A program made the translations under genes and the position numbers. Of a stretch of DNA of 5,710 bases, positions 1-5,322 are shown piece after piece; the stretch's first letter is position 1, and each line of letters begins with the position of its first letter. A model generated the notes under the pieces. It was given only the letters and a program-made list of their open reading frames with translations, did no database searches and was not told the DNA's origin. Origin of the DNA: Spirochaetaceae bacterium (GTDB lineage: Bacteria > Spirochaetota > Spirochaetia > DSM-27196 > PWMO01); NCBI GenBank assembly GCA_003558175.1, contig PWMO01000438.1:1-5710 (forward strand). The letters run 5' to 3'.

Positions 1-816
1 GCCGCCATCCCCCGCCTCGAGGTACTGCCCTACGTCGACCTCTGGTACAACAAGGCGCTCTTCCGCGACCGCTCGCTCTACCTCAAGCCGCTCTACGGCA
101 AGGAGCTCTACACCGACTACTACCACCGCGTCAACGGCATCAGCGACCCCGAGCCGCGCCGCACTCACGTGCCGCAGGATCCGCAGCAGCTCTCGCGTCT
201 GCGCCTCTCGTGGAATATCGGCATTGGCGACTTCCCCAAGGAAACCTGGCGCCAGCGCGCCGCCGTTCTCACCGCGCGCGCCGTCGGCCTGCGCCCGCTA
301 CCGCTCTTCTACCGCGGCTCGCCGTTCCAGCACCGCCGCATCGAGCGCAACCGCGGCCTCTTCGACGTCCACGCCCGCATGCGGTTTGCCGGGCGGCCCA
401 CGCTCGACTTCCATCGATCGCTGATCCTCGACCGGGTGCAGAACCGTCCCGAGTTTCTCACCGGGATGGTCCCGCAGCGCCGCTTCAACTACGAGATTCG
501 CCACTCGCGCATCACCCTCAGTCCCTTCGGCTGGGGCGAGCTCTGCTTCCGCGACTTCGAAGCGGTTCTGAGCGGTTCGCTGCTGCTCAAGCCCGACGTC
601 GCGCATCTCGAGACCTGGCCCGACATCTTCCAGCCGCACCAGACCTACGTGCCGTTCTCATGGGACGCCACCGACCTCATCGAGACCTCGCACCACTATC
701 TCCAGAACGAGACCGAACGCCGCCGCATCGTCGAGGCGGCCTTCGACGTCTACCACCAGCATGTCCGCCAGACGCCCGACCGCTTCCGCGCCATCATCGC
801 CGAAATCGCCGGCTGA
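1..816 (+). CDS. Glycosyltransferase, GT-B/CgeB-like C-terminal part (5' end outside window)
   Basis: The reading frame is open from base 1, so the gene begins left of the window; 271 residues are visible up to the TGA at 814-816. The GTG at 169 is the first start-like codon inside the window but is unlikely to be the true start, because sensible protein (for example LYGKELYTDYYHRVNG) precedes it. The diagnostic stretch is encoded at 520-630: SPFGWGELCFRDFEAVLSG, then a KPD and an HLETWPDIF motif, followed by a TYVPFSWD segment. This resembles the nucleotide-sugar-binding half of the Glyco_trans_1_2 (CgeB/YkvP-like) group, where the Glu in RDFEA is the usual conserved acidic residue of GT-B enzymes. 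It would transfer a sugar from an activated donor in the cytoplasm, probably to a surface glycan given the neighbouring operon; donor and acceptor cannot be told. The last 56 bases overlap the lipase-like gene. Family assignment is from memory of motifs. Confidence 0.82.
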   Translation, partial: AAIPRLEVLPYVDLWYNKALFRDRSLYLKPLYGKELYTDYYHRVNGISDPEPRRTHVPQDPQQLSRLRLSWNIGIGDFPKETWRQRAAVLTARAVGLRPLPLFYRGSPFQHRRIERNRGLFDVHARMRFAGRPTLDFHRSLILDRVQNRPEFLTGMVPQRRFNYEIRHSRITLSPFGWGELCFRDFEAVLSGSLLLKPDVAHLETWPDIFQPHQTYVPFSWDATDLIETSHHYLQNETERRRIVEAAFDVYHQHVRQTPDRFRAIIAEIAG

Positions 817-1822
817 CGCCCCGCCCGTCCCCGCTGCGCCTCGCCCCGCCCCCTCGCCGCGCCTCCCGCTCCAGCGCGCCCTCGCATTCACAATCGCCCT
901 TGCAATCGTCCTCGGCGCGTGCGCCTCCGCACCGCCCGCCCTCGCGCCCGCTGCGCTGCTCGATCTGCACGCCGACTACCGCATCGCGCGCGGCGTCTGG
1001 AGCCTGATGCCCGAAGACGCCGCGGTCCCCGACAGCGCTCCAGAAGACCTCGTCTTCCACTACGATCAGGAGACCGGCGCCGCGGTCGCGCTGTTCAGCC
1101 GCGATCACGTCATTCACGTTGTGTTTCGCGGCACGCGAAGCGGCCGTCCCGGCGGAATCGACCGGCTCCACAACACCATGATGGATCTCGACCCAATCCC
1201 CTTCGCCGCGGACCCGCGCCACCGCGCCCACCGCGGCTTCCTCAAACGCTACCTCGCCCTGCGCCGCACCATCTGGAACGACATCCACCGCCTGCAGCAA
1301 GACGCCCCGGCCTCCGCCCTGCGAGCCTACGGCCACAGTTCCGGCGCCGCCGCCGCACTGCTGTTCGCCCTCGACGCGGCTACACCGCTATCCCCCGGCT
1401 CGGCCCAACGCGCCACCGACTCGCCGCCGCCGGCCGCCCGCGCAACCGTTCCGCCGCTGCCGCTCACCGTCACCACCTTCGGCGCGCCGAGGGTGCTAAA
1501 CCGTCACGCCGCCGCCTGGCTCGGTGACCTGCACGCCACGTCCGACGGCGTAGAGATCGTGCGAATCCACAACCGCGGCGACCTGATCCCCGTCATGCCG
1601 CCCGCGCTCTTCGGGTACCGTCACCCGGTCGACGCCACGGCCATCGGTTCCCACGGGCTGCTGCCCATCTCATTCTCCGCTCACCACCCCGGCTACGGCC
1701 GCGAACTCGCCGACCTTGCCGCTCCCGCCGCCGCGCGCCGTCGCGATCCCGCCGCCTGGCTCGACGACGCCCGCACCCTGCGCGAAGAACATCGCGAAGA
1801 ACCCCGCACCCCCTCCCGCTGA
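761..1822 (+). CDS. Class-3 lipase-like serine hydrolase, predicted lipoprotein
   Basis: This 353-residue protein looks like a Lipase_3 alpha/beta hydrolase. Visible in order: VVFRGTR (120-126, expected oxyanion-loop region), HRGF (157-160), the nucleophile elbow GHSSG (191-195, Ser193), TTFGAPRVLN (238-247), NRGD (271-274, likely catalytic Asp274) and HHPGY (308-312, likely catalytic His309 in an HxxY pattern). A hydrophobic stretch (41-51) ends in a lipobox, LGAC (51-54), so the mature protein should be lipid-anchored at Cys54 in the cell envelope and cleave an acyl ester there; the substrate is unknown. The ATG at 761 is the only ATG, GTG or TTG in frame before the lipobox, but it has no clear ribosome-binding site and gives a 40-residue Pro/Ala-rich lead, long for a signal peptide. 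The start lies inside the upstream glycosyltransferase gene, which suggests coupling. A Pro/Ala-rich insert (about 208-234) separates the nucleophile from the FGAP strand. Confidence 0.85.
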   Translation: MSARRPTASAPSSPKSPADAPPVPAAPRPAPSPRLPLQRALAFTIALAIVLGACASAPPALAPAALLDLHADYRIARGVWSLMPEDAAVPDSAPEDLVFHYDQETGAAVALFSRDHVIHVVFRGTRSGRPGGIDRLHNTMMDLDPIPFAADPRHRAHRGFLKRYLALRRTIWNDIHRLQQDAPASALRAYGHSSGAAAALLFALDAATPLSPGSAQRATDSPPPAARATVPPLPLTVTTFGAPRVLNRHAAAWLGDLHATSDGVEIVRIHNRGDLIPVMPPALFGYRHPVDATAIGSHGLLPISFSAHHPGYGRELADLAAPAAARRRDPAAWLDDARTLREEHREEPRTPSR

Positions 1823-1828
1823 CCCCGC

Positions 1829-1857
1829 TTGAAAACCAATCCTCGCTGAGATAGTTT
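1829..1857 (+). promoter_or_regulatory. Possible sigma-70-type promoter before the secreted-protein gene
   Basis: TTGAAA at 1829-1834 differs from the -35 consensus at one base. Seventeen bases further on lies TAGTTT (1852-1857), a weak -10 match (3 of 6); GATAGT at 1850-1855 matches 4 of 6 but with 15-bp spacing. The stretch is locally AT-richer than the surrounding coding DNA. Either -10 box would put the transcript start within a few bases of the ATG at 1864, implying a leaderless or nearly leaderless message, and no strong Shine-Dalgarno sequence is seen there. The match could be chance. Confidence 0.3.
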
Positions 1858-1863
1858 TGCACT

Positions 1864-2790
1864 ATGGCATCCGCACCCGGCGTGCAACTCACGCCCGTTC
1901 GGCACTCCGCCGCGCCCCGATCCCGGTTCCGGTTCCGTTCCCGATCCCGTGCTCTGTCCTGCACCGCGCGGCTTCAGGTCCTGGTCTTCCTGCTGTTCGT
2001 TGTGCTCGGCTCCTTCGTGCCCGCCTCGCGCCTTTCCGCCGATCCCGCAACGCTGCCGCCGCAGCTCGCCTCGCTCTCAGCGGTCCAGCGTGCCGAGCTG
2101 CTCCGCGACGGCGTCCTGATGCGCCATGTCTCCCGCGCCGCTGATCTCCAGCTGCAGCCCCGTCACCCCTTTCGGTCGCAGGTCGAAGAAGCGCTCGCCT
2201 CCGCCGGCCCCAACATCATTACCGAGACCGTCATGCTGCTGCCCTTCGGCATCAGTGACAACGAATACCTGGCGCTCTACAACTCACTGCGCCGCGTCAG
2301 CGATCTCGCCGATATCGAATACTGGAACGAAGAAAAAGAGCGCCACCACGACCTCTTCACCACCTCGTTCCACGTTGCCTCGCGCGATGATCCGCGCCCC
2401 CGGCCCGACCCGCTGGTGCGCGCCATTCCGCCCTTCGAGTCAATCCATATCCTGCAGGACATCCCGCCGTTTCACGAAGTCATCAGCCGCTACGACTACC
2501 ACTCACGCACGCTCCCCGGCGCCGAGGCCTTTCTCTTCTCCGGCGTCAACCTCGACCGGATCCGCTATCGCGGCTTCCCGGCGGTCGGGCGCGAGAACAT
2601 GGTCACGCTGTTGATGGTGTTGCGAGGATCGGATCATCTGATTGTCTATGGTGTCGGCGGCGCGCGGGTCACCAACCCGCTCGGCCTGCTCTCCGGCCGT
2701 ATCGAGGGACCCTTCCGCTACCGCACAATGGGTCTCTTCCAGTGGTATCACGACAGCCACATCCGCCCGCTGCGCGACTCGCGCGGCTGA
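1864..2790 (+). CDS. Secreted protein of unknown function (possibly DUF6675-like)
   Basis: This 308-residue protein has no catalytic motif that I recognise. A hydrophobic core at residues 37-51 (QVLVFLLFVVLGSF region) follows an Arg-rich n-region, and signal peptidase I sites are plausible after VPA (54) or LSA (59), so the mature part is probably periplasmic or exported. Landmarks in the mature part are LALYNSLRRVSDLADIEYW (136-154), EAFLFSGVNLDRIRYRG (221-237) and ENMVTLLMVLRGSDHLIVYG (244-263). The pattern recalls secreted proteins of spirochaetes annotated as DUF6675; this is a recollection, not a search result. The start is the ATG at 1864; the only other in-frame option before the hydrophobic core is the GTG at 1882. 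The n-region of about 36 residues is longer than usual. The gene lies 41 bp after the lipase-like gene on the same strand, so it may share its transcript or use the putative promoter in the gap. Confidence 0.8.
   Translation: MASAPGVQLTPVRHSAAPRSRFRFRSRSRALSCTARLQVLVFLLFVVLGSFVPASRLSADPATLPPQLASLSAVQRAELLRDGVLMRHVSRAADLQLQPRHPFRSQVEEALASAGPNIITETVMLLPFGISDNEYLALYNSLRRVSDLADIEYWNEEKERHHDLFTTSFHVASRDDPRPRPDPLVRAIPPFESIHILQDIPPFHEVISRYDYHSRTLPGAEAFLFSGVNLDRIRYRGFPAVGRENMVTLLMVLRGSDHLIVYGVGGARVTNPLGLLSGRIEGPFRYRTMGLFQWYHDSHIRPLRDSRG
1918..1950 (+). repeat. Hexamer-like repeat encoding an Arg-Ser/Phe tract
   Basis: Eleven codons alternate CGN with TCC or TTC, giving the tract RSRFRFRSRSR at residues 19-29 of the secreted protein, just before its signal-peptide core. 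The DNA reads as degenerate six-base units (CGGTTC, CGTTCC, CGATCC). Such tracts can arise by slippage; here it makes an unusually basic n-region. Confidence 0.6.
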
Positions 2791-2808
2791 CGGCGCTCCC
2801 CCGGGCCC

Positions 2809-2821
2809 CCGGCTGAGCCGG
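2809..2821. terminator. GC hairpin in the convergent intergenic gap; possible weak terminator
   Basis: CCGGC-TGA-GCCGG forms a 5-bp stem with a 3-base loop. It lies in the 73-bp gap (2791-2863) where the two opposing gene blocks meet. Further self-complementary GC stretches (CCGGCCCGCCGG and two separated GGCC blocks) follow up to about 2850. There is no T-run on either strand, so this is not a classical intrinsic terminator. Its position suits a bidirectional stop, but at this base composition such hairpins also occur by chance. Confidence 0.22.
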
Positions 2822-2863
2822 CCCCGGCCCGCCGGCCGCCGCCCCGGCCGCACGCTCGCGGGC

Positions 2864-4225
2864 TCAGCGGCCCATCTTGTTGACAACCGTCAGAATCGTT
2901 TTCAGCAGGATACGAATGTCAAACAGCAGCGACAGGTTCTTCACGTAGTAGAGGTCGTACATCAGCTTGACCGCCGCGTCCTCTTCCGAGGCCCCGTACT
3001 GATAACGCACCTGGGCCCACCCGGTGAGCCCCGGCGGCACCATGTGCCGCAGGTGATAATGCGGAATCGCCTGCGACAGCTGCTCGACAAACTCCGGCCG
3101 CTCCGGCCGCGGTCCCACCAGGCTCATGTCGCCGCGCAGGATGTTCACAATCTGCGGCAGCTCATCGATGCGCGTCTGGCGCATGAACTTGCCCACCGCG
3201 GTCACGCGCGGATCGTTTTCCGACGCCCACTGCGCCCCGTTCAGCTCCGCGTCCTGCCGCATGCTGCGAAACTTGTACAGCACGAAGTTGCGGTTGTTGC
3301 GTCCCACACGAACCTGCCGGTAGATGATCGGCCCCTTGCTGGTCATGCGCACCAGCGCGGCAAACAGCAGCATGATCGGCAGCGCCACCGCGGCCGCCGG
3401 AACCGTCAGAACGATGTCCATCGCCCGCTTTGACGCCAGGTGCACGCGGTTGATGCCGCGGTTCATGTTCTGCAGGAACCACGCCTCGTTGGTGGCAAAA
3501 ATCGGAATCGCCTCCTCCAGCTCCTCCCAGAACGACGAAAGCTGGTAGAACCGCAGCCCGGCGCGAATCATCCCGTACAGCTCGCCGCGCCCTTCGCGCA
3601 GCCAGTGGTCACTGATCACCACGCGCGCCTCGCGCAGCCTCTGCCCGAGCGGCTCGCGCAGCTCTGCCACCTCCCGGTATACCGGAATCCCGTGATCAAC
3701 CACCCAGCGCGGAATCAGCGTATCGCGCGTCTGCACAATTGCCGCCACCTTGTAGCCCAGCCGCGGCCGATCGGCAATCCGCTTCGCCAGCTGCAGCGAA
3801 AACTCATCCGATCCCACGAAGATCACCGACTGCGCTACGCCTGACTGCTCCATCAGGCGGTTGAAGAGCGATCGCCAGATCATGAAAAAGAGCGAAAAGA
3901 ACCCTGCCACCAGCGCCAGGTTGCGCCGCGGCGCGATGTCCAGCTGCGGCAGCAGATAGAACGCCGCAATCGCAATCGCGATATTGATCGCAATCGCCGC
4001 AACAAACGCGCGGTAATCCACCCGTTCCACGTAGTTGTAGAGGTCAGCGATGTAGAAGGTCAGCAGCCACAACAGGAAGATCCAGCCGAAAGCCCGCATG
4101 TGCCGCGAAAACTCAAACGCCAGCACCTCCGGCCGATAGCGGATCACCAGCACCACGTACAGCGCCGCCACCAGCAGCGCATAATCCACCAGGAACAGCA
4201 GAAACTTCGTTCTCTTGACCGTCAT
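2864..4225 (-). CDS. Polyprenyl-phosphate sugar-1-phosphate transferase (WbaP/WcaJ/EpsB type)
   Basis: This 453-residue membrane enzyme is expected to move a sugar-1-phosphate from a nucleotide sugar to undecaprenyl phosphate at the inner membrane, the first committed step of repeat-unit synthesis. Four N-terminal transmembrane segments are visible (about 8-28, 46-62, 72-92, 102-118). A CoA-binding-like/Rossmann region follows (133-210, beginning SVIFVGSDEF, without a full GxGxxG). The catalytic domain starts at KRAMD (266-270) with a hydrophobic re-entrant helix (270-292, containing Pro283), then GPIIYRQVRVG (298-308), YKFRSM (317-322), the Asp-Glu pair in RIDELPQ (Asp354, Glu355), GDMSLVGPRPERPEF (365-379) and GLTGWAQVRYQYG (399-411). 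All expected core motifs are intact and the length is normal for the four-plus-one-helix class. Its ATG overlaps the deacetylase stop codon as ATGA, and a purine-rich ribosome-binding site precedes it. The sugar (Glc, Gal or an N-acetyl sugar) cannot be read from the sequence. Confidence 0.96.
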   Translation of the reverse strand: MTVKRTKFLLFLVDYALLVAALYVVLVIRYRPEVLAFEFSRHMRAFGWIFLLWLLTFYIADLYNYVERVDYRAFVAAIAINIAIAIAAFYLLPQLDIAPRRNLALVAGFFSLFFMIWRSLFNRLMEQSGVAQSVIFVGSDEFSLQLAKRIADRPRLGYKVAAIVQTRDTLIPRWVVDHGIPVYREVAELREPLGQRLREARVVISDHWLREGRGELYGMIRAGLRFYQLSSFWEELEEAIPIFATNEAWFLQNMNRGINRVHLASKRAMDIVLTVPAAAVALPIMLLFAALVRMTSKGPIIYRQVRVGRNNRNFVLYKFRSMRQDAELNGAQWASENDPRVTAVGKFMRQTRIDELPQIVNILRGDMSLVGPRPERPEFVEQLSQAIPHYHLRHMVPPGLTGWAQVRYQYGASEEDAAVKLMYDLYYVKNLSLLFDIRILLKTILTVVNKMGR

Positions 4226-5322
4226 CCCCGATCTTCCCCCCGCACGTCGTCGCCCGACGCACCCGCGTCGGCGGCCGGCTCGTCCGCGCCACTAACACCG
4301 CCGGCCGCCTCAAGCAGCTCGCGAGCCGTACAGAACGCAAAGTCCCGCACCAGCCGCTCGAGCCGACCCGCAGTCCGCGCCAACCCAACGTAATGCCGAA
4401 ACCGATACCCGGGCCGCAACCCGCGCACCCGCGGCTGCCCCGCATCGACCTCCCACGGATGCAGATAAAACACGCAGCTCCCCGCGTCCCGCAGCGCCGC
4501 CCCACCCTGTCGAGCGGTCTCACGCTGTCGCGCCGCCCCACGCTGCCGCGCCGCCCGCGCAAACCCCCATCGATAGAGCGGGTAGGGGATCAGCCTGAAA
4601 TAGCCGCCCCCGGACCACGCCAGCGCACTCCCGGCCACATCGACCGTAGTCAGCGGCAGCTCCCACAACCCGTTCGCCAGCCGAAAGACCGACCCGCCCG
4701 TCTCCCGGCCGCCGCCGCTTGCAGCCACCGCGCTTTCCACGGCGCCCGCGCCTTCCGCCGCCACCCCGGCGCCGCTCAGATCCAGCCGCGAGTAGCGGTC
4801 ATGGGCCGCCGCGGGAAACCAGCTCGAGTCATAGACAAACCCTTCCTCCGCCAGAATCCGCAGCCCCGCCTCCGTGATGGAGAAGCTCGGCGCCCGGTAT
4901 CCCACCACCGCCTGCCCCGACAGCCGCTGCAAGAGCTCGCGCGACGCCCGCACGTCGGCACGGAACGCAGCCTCGCTCTGCTCGTACACCAGCTCATGGT
5001 TGTAACCGTGACTCGCCACTTCGTGCCCGGCCGCCGCGATGCGACGCACCAGCTCCGGCTCGCGCTCGGCAACCCACCCCAGGATGAAGAAGGTCGCCCG
5101 CGTGTCACCGGCCTCGCGCAGGATCCGCAGGATGGCCTCGGTGTTCTCAACCACGCGGCGCGGCAACGATTCCCAGTCGGCGCGGCTCACCCGCTGCTTC
5201 AAGTTCTCCACCTGGAACCAGTCTTCAACGTCCACGGTGAAGACGTGCCGTCCGGCGGCGCACCCGTCGCTCACCCCCCCGTTCACCCGGTGGCTCACCC
5301 CCTCGTTCGCCCGGTGGCTCAC
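4222..5322 (-). CDS. Polysaccharide deacetylase, PEP-CTERM/exosortase-locus type (NodB + DUF3473-like)
   Basis: This 366-residue protein has a NodB-type fold: TVDVEDWFQV (29-38; Asp31 likely base, Asp34 likely metal ligand), TRATFFILGWVAE (74-86), the metal-binding SHGYNH (104-109; His105, His109), GYRAPSFS (141-148) and YLHPWEV (286-292; likely catalytic His288). ELPLTTVDVAGSALAWSGGG (221-240), YFRLIPYPLYRW (241-252) and RFRHYVGL (307-314) match the C-terminal extension of the subfamily found in exosortase/PEP-CTERM loci. It should remove N-acetyl groups from an amino-sugar polymer or intermediate. No signal peptide is seen, so a cytoplasmic or unusual location is implied. The GTG start at 5322 overlaps the upstream stop as GTGA and has a good ribosome-binding site. 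The first 24 residues, partly made by a tandem DNA repeat, are not typical of the family, nor are the low-complexity insert (183-211) and the Arg/Gln repeat (256-273). Confidence 0.95.
   Translation of the reverse strand: MSHRANEGVSHRVNGGVSDGCAAGRHVFTVDVEDWFQVENLKQRVSRADWESLPRRVVENTEAILRILREAGDTRATFFILGWVAEREPELVRRIAAAGHEVASHGYNHELVYEQSEAAFRADVRASRELLQRLSGQAVVGYRAPSFSITEAGLRILAEEGFVYDSSWFPAAAHDRYSRLDLSGAGVAAEGAGAVESAVAASGGGRETGGSVFRLANGLWELPLTTVDVAGSALAWSGGGYFRLIPYPLYRWGFARAARQRGAARQRETARQGGAALRDAGSCVFYLHPWEVDAGQPRVRGLRPGYRFRHYVGLARTAGRLERLVRDFAFCTARELLEAAGGVSGADEPAADAGASGDDVRGEDRG
4232..4241 (-). promoter_or_regulatory. Ribosome-binding site of the sugar-phosphate transferase
   Basis: On the minus strand GGGGGGAAGA ends six bases before the ATG at 4225. 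It lies inside the end of the deacetylase gene and supports the start that forms the ATGA overlap. Confidence 0.6.
4504..4557 (-). repeat. 18-bp tandem repeat inside the deacetylase gene
   Basis: The units 4540-4557 and 4522-4539 are identical at 16 of 18 bases, and a third, more diverged unit covers 4504-4521. They encode RAARQR, GAARQR and ETARQG (residues 256-273). The unit is a multiple of three, so copy-number change would keep the frame. It sits between the PLYRW motif and the YLHPWE motif, probably in a surface loop. Confidence 0.7.
5263..5322 (-). repeat. 24-bp tandem repeat (2.5 copies) at the deacetylase start codon
   Basis: Units run 5322-5299, 5298-5275 and a half unit 5274-5263. 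Each starts with GTGAGC; the first two encode MSHRANEG and VSHRVNGG, the half unit VSDG. Each unit therefore supplies a GTG that could in principle start translation, preceded by GAGGGG or GGGGGG. A run of seven G (minus strand, 5280-5274) spans the junction of units two and three. Confidence 0.75.

Noticed and set aside
210..1007. A 265-codon plus-strand frame spanning the first two genes
   Set aside because: The product is Arg/Pro/Ala low-complexity sequence, and the region is explained by glycosyltransferase and lipase motifs in other frames.
794..1336. A 180-codon minus-strand frame opposite the lipase-like gene
   Set aside because: Gly/Ala/Arg-rich shadow; the plus-strand frame has a lipobox and the GHSSG nucleophile motif.
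2642..3433. A 263-codon plus-strand frame across the convergent junction into the sugar transferase
   Set aside because: It lies antisense to the most conserved catalytic domain of the transferase and has no domain features of its own.
4501..4557. CRISPR-like or mobile-element repeat
   Set aside because: The repeats are short, directly adjacent without spacers and in frame inside a coding gene.
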